NCBI RefSeq assembly: GCF_003943735.1
Contig: NZ_RJMV01000004.1
Coordinates: 124,001 to 188,000, forward strand
Length of the DNA: 64,000 nt
Source of the DNA: Streptococcus sanguinis
GTDB lineage: Bacteria > Bacillota > Bacilli > Lactobacillales > Streptococcaceae
Direction: 5' to 3'
A program made the translations under genes and the position numbers. Position 1 is the stretch's first letter. The number at the start of each line of letters is the position of its first letter. Below are positions 7,659 to 18,153 of the stretch, one piece after another. The notes below the pieces were generated by a model, which saw nothing but the letters and a program-made list of their open reading frames with translations, was not told where the DNA came from and ran no database searches.

Positions 7659-9308
7659 ATGTCTTTCGACGGATTTTTTTTACACCACATGACAGAGGAG
7701 CTCCGCCGCGAATTGCTGGGCGGCCGCATTCAGAAAATTAATCAGCCCTTTGAACAGGAGCTAGTTTTACAGATTCGCAGCAACCGTAAAAGCCACAAGC
7801 TGCTCCTGTCAGCCCACTCGGTCTTTGGGCGCGTCCAGCTGACAGATACCACGTTTGAAAATCCAGCTGTTCCCAATACCTTTATCATGGTCATGCGCAA
7901 ATACCTGCAGGGCGCCGTCATTGAAGCAATCCAGCAAGTGGAGAATGACCGGATTTTGGAAATCAGTGTTTCGAATAAGAATGAAATCGGCGACAGCGTG
8001 GCTGTGACTTTGGTCATCGAAATCATGGGCAAGCACAGCAATATCATTCTCTTGGACAAGGCTAGCGGTAAGATTATTGAAGCCATCAAACATGTCGGAT
8101 TTTCACAAAATAGCTATCGAACGATCCTGCCAGGCTCAACCTATGTCGCACCGCCTCAGACAGGCAGCCTCAATCCTTTCACTGTGGGTGATGAAAAGCT
8201 CTTTGAAATCCTGCATACTGAAGACATAGAGCCCAAACGCCTGCAGCAGATTTTTCAGGGATTGGGTCGGGATACAGCTACTGAACTCAGTGGCCGTCTG
8301 GCAGCTGACAAGCTCAAAACTTTCCGTGCATTTTTTTCCAGTCCGACCCAGCCTAGCCTGACCGAAAAATCCTTCTCTGCTCTGCTATTTTCCGACAGCA
8401 AGACCCAAATGTCCACGCTATCCGAGCTTTTGGACACTTTCTATAAGGACAAAGCAGAGCGCGATCGGGTCAACCAGCAGGCCAGCGAACTCATTCGCCG
8501 AGTAGAAAATGAGTTGGAAAAGAACCGGAAAAAGCTGGGCAAGCAAGAGGAAGAGCTCCTAGCAACGGAGAATGCAGAAGAATTCCGCCAAAAAGGGGAG
8601 CTCTTAACTACCTTTCTCCATCAGGTACCTAACGATCAGGACCAGGTTGAGTTGGATAATTACTATACAGGTGAGAAGATTATTATCTCGCTTGACAAGG
8701 CCCTGACTCCCAACCAAAATGCCCAGCGCTATTTCAAACGTTACCAGAAGCTCAAGGAAGCCGTCAAACACCTGACCAGCTTGATTGAGGAGACACGGAC
8801 TACGATTCTCTACCTAGAGAGCGTGGAAATAGCTCTTGCTCAGGCCAGCCTGACTGAAATTGCAGAAATACGAGAGGAACTAATCCAGACTGGATTTATC
8901 CGCCGACGCCAGAGAGAGAAAATCCAAAAAAGGCAGAAACCGGAGAAATATTTGGCAACAGATGGCCAAACCATTATCCTGGTTGGACGTAACAATCTAC
9001 AAAATGATGTGCTGACGTTTAAGATGGCCAAGAAGGACGAGCTTTGGTTTCACGCCAAGGATATTCCAGGCAGTCATGTGGTCATCACAGGCAATCTTCA
9101 GCCTAGCGATGAGGTCAAGACAGACGCTGCCGAGCTAGCGGCCTACTTCTCCAAGGCCAGACTCTCCAATCTGGTCCAAGTAGATATGATTGAGACTAGA
9201 AAACTCAACAAACCAACCGGTGGAAAGCCAGGATTTGTCACCTATACGGGCCAGAAAACCTTGCGCGTCACACCAGATGAAGAGAAAATTAAAAGCATGA
9301 AGATATAA
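7659..9308 (+). CDS. fbpA: fibronectin-binding/ribosome quality control protein FbpA (PavA/RqcH family)
   Basis: A 549-residue NFACT protein. It has an NFACT-N domain (residues 1 to ~200), helical and coiled-coil segments (about 260-320 and 360-420, with runs such as ELEKNRKKLGKQEEEL), and an NFACT-R domain (about 440-545, KKDELWFHAKDIPGSHVVIT). The DR pair needed for C-terminal alanine tailing by RqcH is at D97-R98 in VENDRILEI. Streptococcal homologues (PavA, FbpA) were described as fibronectin-binding surface proteins without signal peptide or LPXTG, as here; the conserved intracellular role is alanine tailing of stalled nascent chains on 50S subunits. It stands alone on the plus strand, next to the fibril genes. 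Confidence 0.93.
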   Translation: MSFDGFFLHHMTEELRRELLGGRIQKINQPFEQELVLQIRSNRKSHKLLLSAHSVFGRVQLTDTTFENPAVPNTFIMVMRKYLQGAVIEAIQQVENDRILEISVSNKNEIGDSVAVTLVIEIMGKHSNIILLDKASGKIIEAIKHVGFSQNSYRTILPGSTYVAPPQTGSLNPFTVGDEKLFEILHTEDIEPKRLQQIFQGLGRDTATELSGRLAADKLKTFRAFFSSPTQPSLTEKSFSALLFSDSKTQMSTLSELLDTFYKDKAERDRVNQQASELIRRVENELEKNRKKLGKQEEELLATENAEEFRQKGELLTTFLHQVPNDQDQVELDNYYTGEKIIISLDKALTPNQNAQRYFKRYQKLKEAVKHLTSLIEETRTTILYLESVEIALAQASLTEIAEIREELIQTGFIRRRQREKIQKRQKPEKYLATDGQTIILVGRNNLQNDVLTFKMAKKDELWFHAKDIPGSHVVITGNLQPSDEVKTDAAELAAYFSKARLSNLVQVDMIETRKLNKPTGGKPGFVTYTGQKTLRVTPDEEKIKSMKI

Positions 9309-9410
9309 AGTTACCCTCTTTAACTATCAAACTGACTTAGGAGCAGGACAGTCATTAGCCAGCTGAAGCATTCTATTATCTCCATCACTTTCAAGAATTT
9401 TTTGATAACA

Positions 9411-9442
9411 AAACAGGTAGAACATAAGTTCTACCTGTTTTT
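9411..9442. terminator. bidirectional terminator between fbpA and the first fibril gene
   Basis: AAACAGGTAGAAC (9411-9423) pairs perfectly with GTTCTACCTGTTT (9428-9440) around a 4-nt loop, with T-runs on both strands. It closes fbpA (plus) and the CshA-like gene ending at 9495 (minus). It is unrelated in sequence to the hairpins after the other two fibril genes. Confidence 0.9.
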
Positions 9443-9494
9443 GAGCTTTTCCGAAATTCTTCTAGTTTATTAACGGAATTTCTTCAAGCCTATG

Positions 9495-12400
9495 TTAGTC
9501 TTCAGACTTTTTCTTCCTCTTCTCTAAGCCAAACAGTCCCAAACCTGATACTCCCGCAAGCAAGCTTGCTGCTAAATATGAGGTTTCTTCTGTACCAGTC
9601 TTAGGAAGGGATTTTGCATCCTCACTCTTAGAAAGAGATGGTGGTGCAGGCGTAATCGTCCGCTCTGGCTGAACAGGATTTTCTGTCACAGTCGGAACAT
9701 AAACTGCTGAAATAGTTTGACCATTACGGTCTTTGCGAATCACTGTCACACCATCAGCTTGGCCGACAAAGCCAGTTTCCGGTACAAAGGTCACAGTGCC
9801 ATCTGGCGCAATCGTATAAGTACCTTGACCTGGAACAATCTTTTCGGTGCTGCCATCCTCGAATGTTGGCGGAACAGTTGGATCCACGTCGCCTTCAAAG
9901 ATAGGCTTGCCGGTTTGAGACTGGCCTTTGAGACCGGTGCTGCCGGTATCTTCTGTAGCAGTGCTTCCCAAAACAGTTGGGGTATAGGTAGCCATCACGG
10001 CATTGCCATAAATATCTGAACGCTTCACGACGACTCCACGAGCAGTTCCGACAAAGTCGGCTTCTGGCACAAAGGTTATTGCTCCCAGAACGGTAAATCT
10101 ATACGTTCCCTCACCTGGGACAACCTTTTCGGTGCTGCCATCCGCAAAGGTTGGTGCCACCGCCTGATCGATCGCCCCTTCAAAGGTTGGCGTGCCCGTT
10201 TGAGCTTGGCCCTTGCGGCCGCTAGATACACTGTCCTGACTGGTTGATGGTTCAACTACGGTCGGAATATAGCGAGCCGTCACTGAGCTACCGTTCTTAT
10301 CACGACGGACAAGAGTCACACCAGTACCCTGACCAAGGAAATCAGCATCTGGAGTGAAGGTCACTGTACCGTCTGGTGTGATGGTATAAGTTCCTTGACC
10401 TGGAATTGTTTTTTCCTTACTTCCATCTTCGAAAGTTGGCGCAATTGTTTCATCAATTGGAACTAGTGGATCACCTGCTTCGAAGATAGGTTTGCCAGTT
10501 TGAACATGGCCCTTGATATTTGTAGATGTAGCATCTTTACCAGTTGGAGTTACCTTGGCGAACTCTGGACTGTATGTCGCAGTTACTGGAGTGCCATTCT
10601 TATCAACACGTTTTACAGTGATTGGATCTGGCTTGCCTACAAACTGCTTATCTGGCGTGAAAGTGACTGCTCCATCTGGAGCAATCGTGTAAGTTCCTTG
10701 ACCTGGAATGGTCTTCTTCTTGCTGCCATCTTCGAAGCTTGGCTCTACTAGGTCATCAATTGGAACCAGTGGGTCACCACCTTGGAAGGTTGGGGTACCC
10801 ATTTGAGGAACACCTTGAGGACCAGTGCTGGTCGCATTGGCACCTGTAGGAATCACTTCTTTCACTACTGCTTGGTACTTGACGGTAACAGCGGTGCCAT
10901 TGGCATCAGTGCGTGTCAATTCGAGTTCTGGTGTTTCACCCTTGAACTGTTTATCTGGGGTAAAGGTTACCTTGCCATTTGCATCCACTTCGAACTTACC
11001 GACATTCGGTACTTCTTTGACAGAAGAACCATTGTCAAATAACGGAGTTGAACCAGCTGGGAATGGAACAGAGTCATGGCCTGGGGTGAAGGTGACTTTT
11101 CCTTCTTGAACCTGACCCTGCAGGCCTTCTGTCTTCTCACCAGTTCCTGTAGGAATCACTTTCGTAAACTCTGGACTGTAGGTCGCTGTCACTGGTGTGC
11201 CGTTCTTGTCAACACGTTTCACAATTACTGAATCTGGCTTACCTACAAACTGCTTGTCTGGCGTGAAAGTCACTGCGCCATCTGGAGTGATGGTGTAAGT
11301 GCCCTGGCCTGGAATCTTCTTCTCCTTACTTCCATCTTCGAAAGTTGGCTCTACTGAGCCATCAATTGGAACCAGTGGATCGCCGCCTGCGAAGGTCGGT
11401 GTGCCAGTTTGAGGGACACCTTGAGGACCGGTGCTTGTTGCATTGGTGCTGGTTGGCGTAACCTTAGTAAACTCTGGACTGTAAGTCGCAGTCACTGGTG
11501 TGCCGTTCTTATCAACACGTTTCACAGTGATTGGATCCGGTTTACCTACATACTGCTTGTCTGGGGTGAAGGTCACTACGCCATCTAGAGCAATCGTGTA
11601 TGTTCCTTGACCTGGAATGGTCTTCTTCTTGCTTCCGTCGTCGAAGCTTGGTTCAACGATTTCATCGATTGGAACTAGTGGATCGCCTCCTTGGAAAGTT
11701 GGGGTGCCAGTTTGCGGAACACCTTGAGGACCAGTGCTCGTTGCATTGGTACCCGTTGGAGTTACCTTGGTAACAGTCGGCGTATAACTAGCAGTCACTT
11801 CCGTGCCGTTCTTATCAACACGTTTCACAGTGATTGGTTCTGGTGTACCAACATATTGTTTTTCAGGTGTGAAAGTCACTGCGCCATCCGGAGTGATGGT
11901 ATACGTTCCTTGACCCGGAAGTGTCTTCTTCTTGCTTCCATCTTCGAAAGTTGGCTCAACTGTTTCATCAATTGGAACTAGTGGATCACCACCCGCAAAG
12001 GTTGGAATGCCAGTTTGAGGGACACCTTGAGGACCTGTGCTAGTCGCATTGGTGCTGATTGGAGTTACCTTGGTAACGGTCGGTGTATAAGTAGCAGTAA
12101 CTTCAGTACCATTCTTATCCACACGTTTCACAGTGACTGGTGTTGGTGTACCAATATACTGTTTCTCTGGAGTAAAGGTAACAGAACCATCTGAGTTGAT
12201 AGTGTATTCCCCTACTCCCTGAACAGTCTTCTTAGACTGACCGTCTTCGAAGGTCATCGGACTATCCATATCAATTGGAACAGCAGAATCGCCAGGAGTG
12301 AAGGTAGGTGTCCCCTTTTGTGGTTGACCTTGAAGGCCAGTTGATTCAGCATTGGTGCCAGTTGGAGTTACCTTGGTAACTTCTGGGGTATAGGTAGCAG

Positions 12401-15400
12401 TTATTTCTGTACCGTTAGCATCGACTCGTTTAACCGTAACAGGTGTCGCCTTGCCAGTGAATTGCTTATCCGGAGTGAAGGTAATGGAACCATCTGAATT
12501 AATGGTATAAGTTCCTTGATTAGCCACTACCAAAGTATCAGTCCCATTTTCAAAGGTCATTGGCTTGGTCATATCGATTGGAACCGCTTGGTCACCTGGA
12601 CTGAAAGTTGGCTTGCCACTTTGCGGTTGACCTTGAAGGCCAGTTGATTCAGCATTGGTGCTAGTAGGCATTACCCGTGTTACCGTTGGCGTATAGGTAG
12701 CAGTCACTTCTGTTCCGTTTTTATCTACACGTTTAACAGTAACTGAAGCTGGGGTCCCCACATACTGTTTGTCTGGGGTAAAGGTGATAGTACCATCTGA
12801 GTTGATGGTATATTCCCCTACTCCTTGAACCGTCTTCTTAGGTTGACCATCTTCAAATGTCATTGGAGAATCCATATCAATCGGAACAAGTGGATCACCA
12901 CCTTGGAAGCTTGGGCTACCTGTTTGCGGAACGCCCTGAGGACCTGTGCTAGTCGCATCGGTGCCTCTTGGAACCACTTCTTTCACTACTGCTTGGTATT
13001 TGACTGTAACAGGAGTGCCATTGGCATCGGTGCGAGTCAATTCAAGCTCTGGTGTTTCCCCCTTAAACTGCTTGAGTGGGGTAAAGGTAACCTTACCATC
13101 AGAGTCCACTTCAAACTTACCGACATTTGGCACTTCTTTCACTGTTGAATTATTATCAAATAGCGGAGTCGAACCAGCAGGGAACGGAACAGAGTCGTGC
13201 CCTGGGGTGAAGGTCACTTTACCTTCTTGAACTTGACCTTGCAGGCCTTCTGTCTTGTTTCCAACACCAGTTGGCTTTACAGCCGTTACTGTTGCTTGAT
13301 ATTTTGCCTTAGCAAGGGTACCGTTGACATCTGCACGACTGACTTCAATTTCTGGCGTTTTACCTACGAATGTCTTAACCGGTGTAAAGGTAATATTACC
13401 ATCAATATCCACTTCAAACTTGCCAACATTTTCAATTTCTTTCACATTAGTACCAGTGTCAAAAACTGGGGAATTATCTGCTGAAAAACCAACTTCTGGT
13501 CTTCCGGCTTCAAAAGTAATCTTACCATTCTGAACCAATCCTTGTGGACCTTCAGTCTGATCGCCAGTTGCGTTTGGAATAACTTCTTCAACAGTAGGAG
13601 TATATTTAGCTGTCACTTCGGTTCCATTCGCATCTACACGTTTGACCGTGACTGGTGTTGCCTTACCAGTAAATTTCTTCTCCGGCTTAAAGGTAATGGA
13701 ACCATCTGAATTAATCGTATAAGTTCCTTGATTAGCTACTACCAATGTGTCAGTCCCATTTTCAAAGGTCATTGGCTTGGCCATATCGATTGGGACTGCT
13801 TGGTCACCTGGGGTAAAGATCGGCTTGCCGCTTTGTGGTTGTCCTTGCAGGCCTGTTGACTCAGCATTGGTGCTAGTTGGTGTGACCCGTGTTACCGTTG
13901 GCGTGTAAGTAGCAGTAACTTCAGTGCCATTCGTATCTACACGTTTAACTGTAACTGGTGTTGGTGTGCCCACATATTGCTTTTCTGGAGTGAAAGTAAT
14001 CGAACCATCTGACTCAATGACATAAGTACCGACCTTATCTACCTTCTTAGTTGTTTGATTATCTTCAAAGGTCATTGGTTGGGCTATATCAATCGGCACA
14101 GCTTTGTCACCCGCAGTAAAAGTAGGTGTACCTGATTGTGGTAGACCTTGAAGACCAGTGCTAGTCGCATTGGTACCTGTAGGAACCACTTCTTTCACCA
14201 CTGCTTGGTATTTGACTGTAACAGGAGTGCCATTCACATCTGCTCGAATCAATGTCAGCTCAGGAGTGGTTCCCTTAAACTGCTTGTCTGGCGTGAAAGT
14301 AACCTTACCATTAGCATCCACTTCAAATTTACCAACGGTTGGAATCTCTTTTACAGTCAAACCATTGTCAAAGAGCGGAGTTGTTTCAGCTGGGAATGGT
14401 ACAGAGGCATGACCTGGGGTGAAGATAACATGACCTTCTTGAACCTGACCTTGCAATCCTTCTGTCTTATCACCAGTACCAGTCGGAGTTACCTTGGTAA
14501 CAGTTGGCGTATAGGTTGCTCTTACTTCTGTGCCATTTTCGTCAACTCGTTTGACCGTCACCGCGGCTGGGGTACCCACATATTTCTTATCTGGAGTAAA
14601 GGTAATAGATCCATCTGAATTGATGGTGTATTCTCCCACGCCCGCAACAATCTTCTTAAGTTGATCATTGTCAAAGGTCATTTGCTTGTTATAGTCAATT
14701 GGGACCGCTGGGTCGCCTTCCTTGAAGACCGGCGTTCCTGTTTGTGGCACCCCTTGAGGACCTGATGAAGTAGCAGATGTGCTGGTTGGTGTGACCTTGG
14801 TCACGTTAGGTGTATAGGTAGCAGTCACTTCTGTGCCGTTGGCATCTACGCGTTTAACCGTAACTGGTGTCGCCTTGCCAGTGAATTGCTTAAGCGGCTT
14901 GAAGGTAATGGTATCATCTGAATTGATAGTATAAGTTCCTTCATTGGCTATTTCCAAGGTATCCGTCCCATTTTCAAAAGTCATGGCTTTGCTCATGTCA
15001 ATTGGGATTTGTTGGTCACCTGCAGTGAAAGTTGGCTTACCACTTTGTGCTTGACCTTGAAGACCAGTTGATTCAGCATTGGTACTTCTTGGCGTTACTT
15101 GGGTTACCTTAGGTTGATAACGTGCTCGGTGTGCTTTACCGTCGGTATCACTGACTTGAACTACCACTGGGTCTGGCGTGCCATAAAAAGTCTTGATAGG
15201 CTTGAAGGTCACTTGGCCGGTATTTGGATCCAATTCATAGGTTCCCACTTGCTGGCCATTGGCCATGGCAGGCACCGTATTTTCTGTTACCAGTCGTCCA
15301 TTCGCATCCACAAAGCTAGCCGGACGAGTAGCTTCTGGCATGACAGGGGTCGTATTCGCATCATCATCATTAAAGACTAGCGTTTTATTTTGTTCCAGTC

Positions 15401-17807
15401 CCTGAAGACCACTTGATTCGTAGTTTGGAATCTTACGGACTGTTGGCACATAACGGCCGTCCATGTTATTCAACTGATCATTTTTATTAGGGTCAGAAGC
15501 ATCCGTCGAAGTCCAACCAGTCGAGGTGCCATTGCTGTCAGTCCAACGAATATTAATTCCGTCAGCAGTTCCAGAAAAGGCAGCATTTGGTGTGAAGGCA
15601 ACTTGCACGTCATTGTCCTTGATGGTCAAGCGATAGGTCCCTTCTGGACGAATATAGTTGCCATCAACGGCTGTCAGAACTTGGCCTTGCTTATCCAAAA
15701 CCTGAGGCGCTTGGGTGCTCATAACTGCATTGATACTATCGTCTGAGCGATCCGTTCCTTTAGGTGTGAAGTGAAGGACAGCAGTTTGAGTCTCACCTGT
15801 AAAGCCGTCCGTAGTCTGCTTCTCCCCCTTAGGAGGATAAATGCGGTGTAAGAGCATATCTTCTACTTCACCACTAAAGGCAATACCGGTTGGTTGTTCA
15901 ATATCACCTTTATTAGTCGCAATTCGGAAACGCATACCCAATTTGTCCACTTGGCCACCAATAATATTTGGGTTGGCATTGAAGGTCAAGGTATAGTCAC
16001 CAGCAGCTGTAATCTCTTGTAGGTTGCTACCTTCGCTTTCATTAAAGACTCCATCATTATTGAAGTCTATCCATGCCTTGACATAAGATTTAGCATTGCC
16101 ATTTGGGTTAGCTTTGATTTTAATTGTGTAAGTTCCATTTTTTGCTTTGTCTAAATCAAGCAAATCATTAGAAGCACTTAATTGATCGTCCGCTAGTAAT
16201 TGGCTTGCCCCCTCGTCCTTGTGTTCCTTTTTATCATCCAGAACCCAATTATTAGCTGTATCAACATCAATGTCTGCTGGAGTAGTCCCTAAGTAAGGCT
16301 GATTAATTAACTTACCAGTCAGAGAATCACGACCTGAAATGGTATGGAAGGCTTCGCCATAAGTCGCTGGCGCATCACTGCCATCCACCACTAAGAATCC
16401 CATCATCATAGCCTGTTGCCCAGATGATGCTACATAGAAACCTACTTCAGATGCCCCACGCGTCATCACCACAGGAACCGTCCGTTCGTTAGAGCGGTTT
16501 GGCCCAAAGACCTGAGTCCCCAAGCCACCTGTCACTGTATCCGGACTGAGGTATTTATACCAGTCTACGCTTGTATCTCTTAAGATTAAGAGACCTCTTC
16601 TCTTTACATTTTCATCATCCAACATTTGCTTGGTAATAACGGTATAGGCTTCTTTGGCAGTACTCTTATTCTTCCATTCACCGAGATATTCCCATCCTTC
16701 TCCGTTAGTAGTGAAGATAGCAAATTCACCTGGGTTGGCATCTTCACCATCGGCCATAACCACCGTAGGGGCTACGCGCTTGCCTAGATAGGTAGCTTCA
16801 ATTTGGAATTTTACTCCCCAGTTGGTTGAGTTCTCTGGGTAAACCAGCTGGGTCTTTCGTCCTTGCGTATTGAACCCTTGATCACGAATGGCAGTCCATT
16901 GATTCTGAATAGCTCCTGTCACCGAAGGAGGGGTTTGACCATACTTTGCTGCAGACTTTAAATATCCATTCTGAGCATTTGGGTCATAAGTATTTGCTGT
17001 CGGTGTTCCTTCAACCCGTTTTCTATAAGTTTCAGTCGAGTTAAAAGGTTTAAGCTCAGTGACCGTCAGGGTTACTTCATAGCCCGGTGAAATTTCCTTT
17101 TTGAAGGTAGTTCCTACTTGGAGTCCGCCTCGTGAATCCAATCCTTTCCAACTTGCAGTATCCGAAAAATCAAGCCAAGTAATCTGTTTGGCTAATTGGG
17201 TACTATCTTTCTTGACAGATTCCTCCAAGCTTGGTTTAGGTACTCGTGGCGTAGAGGTAGCATCATCTGCCCCAGCTGGTCCAGTACCTATCGTAACTCC
17301 TGTTGTTACGCTGTTCTGTTGTCCAGTAGGTGTAGCATCCCGTCTCACACGACGAGAGCGATTAGGCTGAGATACATCTGCTATTGCTTCTGACTTTTCA
17401 GCCACGACAGCCGCGTTAGATATTTCTGGGTGAACAGTGATTGGTTGAGTATTCTCAACTGGTTTAGTTGCTGTAGATTCAGTAGATTCTCCAACTTTCT
17501 CAGACTCTGAGCTTCTGGGACTAGGATTATCATCTGATTGAGGAATCTCAGTAGCAAAAGCAAGTGCTGAACTTTCTTTTGCTTGTATATGTTCAGAAGC
17601 AACAGTTTCAGCAGAATTCACTGATGATTCGGCTATTCCTGTTTGCGAAACTTCGTTTTGGACACCAGAATCACTAGCTTCGTCAGCACTAACTTGTGCC
17701 GCTGCTCCCAAAAGAAGCAGGGTTGACAAGAGCACAGAACAAACACCGACGTTTAGTTTTCGAATCGAAAACTTACGCAGGTGAGGATTAAATAAATCTT
17801 TTCCCAT
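9495..17807 (-). CDS. CshA-family fibrillar surface adhesin, 2770 residues (csh copy 1)
   Basis: A giant LPXTG protein. Residues 1-42 are an FSIRK-type signal peptide (KFSIRKLNVGVCSVLLSTLL). A disordered Ser/Thr/Glu-rich stretch follows to ~170, ending in the basic motif RSRRVRRD. A non-repetitive region (~200-650) has a lectin-like part and a GEVED domain (DFNNDGVFNESE, then FSGEVED). Two divergent and then 18 regular ~101-residue CshA fibril repeats run from ~656 to ~2705. A sorting signal SLPKTGTEE (~2732), membrane segment and KRKKK tail close it. CshA of S. gordonii (about 2500 residues) forms peritrichous fibrils binding fibronectin and other bacteria through its non-repetitive N-terminus; the same role is inferred here. 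ATG behind GGAGATT; own promoter and terminator. Confidence 0.95.
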   Translation of the reverse strand: MGKDLFNPHLRKFSIRKLNVGVCSVLLSTLLLLGAAAQVSADEASDSGVQNEVSQTGIAESSVNSAETVASEHIQAKESSALAFATEIPQSDDNPSPRSSESEKVGESTESTATKPVENTQPITVHPEISNAAVVAEKSEAIADVSQPNRSRRVRRDATPTGQQNSVTTGVTIGTGPAGADDATSTPRVPKPSLEESVKKDSTQLAKQITWLDFSDTASWKGLDSRGGLQVGTTFKKEISPGYEVTLTVTELKPFNSTETYRKRVEGTPTANTYDPNAQNGYLKSAAKYGQTPPSVTGAIQNQWTAIRDQGFNTQGRKTQLVYPENSTNWGVKFQIEATYLGKRVAPTVVMADGEDANPGEFAIFTTNGEGWEYLGEWKNKSTAKEAYTVITKQMLDDENVKRRGLLILRDTSVDWYKYLSPDTVTGGLGTQVFGPNRSNERTVPVVMTRGASEVGFYVASSGQQAMMMGFLVVDGSDAPATYGEAFHTISGRDSLTGKLINQPYLGTTPADIDVDTANNWVLDDKKEHKDEGASQLLADDQLSASNDLLDLDKAKNGTYTIKIKANPNGNAKSYVKAWIDFNNDGVFNESEGSNLQEITAAGDYTLTFNANPNIIGGQVDKLGMRFRIATNKGDIEQPTGIAFSGEVEDMLLHRIYPPKGEKQTTDGFTGETQTAVLHFTPKGTDRSDDSINAVMSTQAPQVLDKQGQVLTAVDGNYIRPEGTYRLTIKDNDVQVAFTPNAAFSGTADGINIRWTDSNGTSTGWTSTDASDPNKNDQLNNMDGRYVPTVRKIPNYESSGLQGLEQNKTLVFNDDDANTTPVMPEATRPASFVDANGRLVTENTVPAMANGQQVGTYELDPNTGQVTFKPIKTFYGTPDPVVVQVSDTDGKAHRARYQPKVTQVTPRSTNAESTGLQGQAQSGKPTFTAGDQQIPIDMSKAMTFENGTDTLEIANEGTYTINSDDTITFKPLKQFTGKATPVTVKRVDANGTEVTATYTPNVTKVTPTSTSATSSGPQGVPQTGTPVFKEGDPAVPIDYNKQMTFDNDQLKKIVAGVGEYTINSDGSITFTPDKKYVGTPAAVTVKRVDENGTEVRATYTPTVTKVTPTGTGDKTEGLQGQVQEGHVIFTPGHASVPFPAETTPLFDNGLTVKEIPTVGKFEVDANGKVTFTPDKQFKGTTPELTLIRADVNGTPVTVKYQAVVKEVVPTGTNATSTGLQGLPQSGTPTFTAGDKAVPIDIAQPMTFEDNQTTKKVDKVGTYVIESDGSITFTPEKQYVGTPTPVTVKRVDTNGTEVTATYTPTVTRVTPTSTNAESTGLQGQPQSGKPIFTPGDQAVPIDMAKPMTFENGTDTLVVANQGTYTINSDGSITFKPEKKFTGKATPVTVKRVDANGTEVTAKYTPTVEEVIPNATGDQTEGPQGLVQNGKITFEAGRPEVGFSADNSPVFDTGTNVKEIENVGKFEVDIDGNITFTPVKTFVGKTPEIEVSRADVNGTLAKAKYQATVTAVKPTGVGNKTEGLQGQVQEGKVTFTPGHDSVPFPAGSTPLFDNNSTVKEVPNVGKFEVDSDGKVTFTPLKQFKGETPELELTRTDANGTPVTVKYQAVVKEVVPRGTDATSTGPQGVPQTGSPSFQGGDPLVPIDMDSPMTFEDGQPKKTVQGVGEYTINSDGTITFTPDKQYVGTPASVTVKRVDKNGTEVTATYTPTVTRVMPTSTNAESTGLQGQPQSGKPTFSPGDQAVPIDMTKPMTFENGTDTLVVANQGTYTINSDGSITFTPDKQFTGKATPVTVKRVDANGTEITATYTPEVTKVTPTGTNAESTGLQGQPQKGTPTFTPGDSAVPIDMDSPMTFEDGQSKKTVQGVGEYTINSDGSVTFTPEKQYIGTPTPVTVKRVDKNGTEVTATYTPTVTKVTPISTNATSTGPQGVPQTGIPTFAGGDPLVPIDETVEPTFEDGSKKKTLPGQGTYTITPDGAVTFTPEKQYVGTPEPITVKRVDKNGTEVTASYTPTVTKVTPTGTNATSTGPQGVPQTGTPTFQGGDPLVPIDEIVEPSFDDGSKKKTIPGQGTYTIALDGVVTFTPDKQYVGKPDPITVKRVDKNGTPVTATYSPEFTKVTPTSTNATSTGPQGVPQTGTPTFAGGDPLVPIDGSVEPTFEDGSKEKKIPGQGTYTITPDGAVTFTPDKQFVGKPDSVIVKRVDKNGTPVTATYSPEFTKVIPTGTGEKTEGLQGQVQEGKVTFTPGHDSVPFPAGSTPLFDNGSSVKEVPNVGKFEVDANGKVTFTPDKQFKGETPELELTRTDANGTAVTVKYQAVVKEVIPTGANATSTGPQGVPQMGTPTFQGGDPLVPIDDLVEPSFEDGSKKKTIPGQGTYTIAPDGAVTFTPDKQFVGKPDPITVKRVDKNGTPVTATYSPEFAKVTPTGKDATSTNIKGHVQTGKPIFEAGDPLVPIDETIAPTFEDGSKEKTIPGQGTYTITPDGTVTFTPDADFLGQGTGVTLVRRDKNGSSVTARYIPTVVEPSTSQDSVSSGRKGQAQTGTPTFEGAIDQAVAPTFADGSTEKVVPGEGTYRFTVLGAITFVPEADFVGTARGVVVKRSDIYGNAVMATYTPTVLGSTATEDTGSTGLKGQSQTGKPIFEGDVDPTVPPTFEDGSTEKIVPGQGTYTIAPDGTVTFVPETGFVGQADGVTVIRKDRNGQTISAVYVPTVTENPVQPERTITPAPPSLSKSEDAKSLPKTGTEETSYLAASLLAGVSGLGLFGLEKRKKKSED
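9672..15840 (-). repeat. fibril repeat array of csh copy 1 (2 divergent + 18 regular units, ~303 bp each)
   Basis: Units open with a GLQG or GPQG turn (e.g. TGTNATSTGPQG) and end with a strand such as VTATYTPTVTKVTP. Two sequence classes alternate. One has VPIDETVEPTFEDGSK then VTVKRVDKNGT; the other has VPFPAGSTPLFDNG then GKFEVDANGKVTFTP. The last three units are shorter and more diverged (QTGTPTFEGAIDQAVAPTF). I counted the units by eye from the translation. Confidence 0.85.
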
Positions 17808-17845
17808 AATAATCTCCTAAATAATCATCTAGTTACAATAGTTTT

Positions 17846-17885
17846 ATTATACAACATTCCATTTTGGTTAGCTATATATATAACT
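17846..17885 (-). promoter_or_regulatory. promoter of csh copy 1 with shared 20-bp palindrome
   Basis: TATAAT (17851-17846) lies 38 nt upstream of the start codon. Exactly 14 nt further upstream is GGTTAGCTATATATATAACT (17866-17885), the copy-1 version of an imperfect palindrome found at the same distance in all three fibril genes. It covers the expected -35 position, and no good TTGACA is present. The rest of the 346-bp gap to 18153 is AT-rich, with a short perfect palindrome TAAAGTACTTTA (17918-17929), the terminator of csh copy 2, and nothing gene-like. Confidence 0.7.
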
Positions 17886-18082
17886 ATAATTATATAAATT
17901 TTTTTAAAAAATGGACATAAAGTACTTTAAAGTCTAATTTTTTAAAACAAAAGAAAAAATAAACCATAGAAAAATCCTTATAAATTAAATAAATCTAAGG
18001 ATATTTCAGATTCTACTTTAATATTTAATATTTTAGAAATGCTATTATTATGAAGTTTTTAAGAGTTTTTCTCTTTGGATAT

Positions 18083-18112
18083 AAAGAAAAAAGATTCACT
18101 AACGAATCTTTT
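18083..18112 (-). terminator. terminator of csh copy 2
   Basis: AAAAGATTC (18089-18097) pairs with GAATCTTTT (18104-18112); on the minus strand a T-rich run follows. The stem (AAGATTCGTT side) resembles the hairpins at 24200-24225 and 34584-34607. Confidence 0.8.
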
Positions 18113-18153
18113 CCCTTTTATTTTAATATCTAAGAAAGCCAAATTCTTAAATT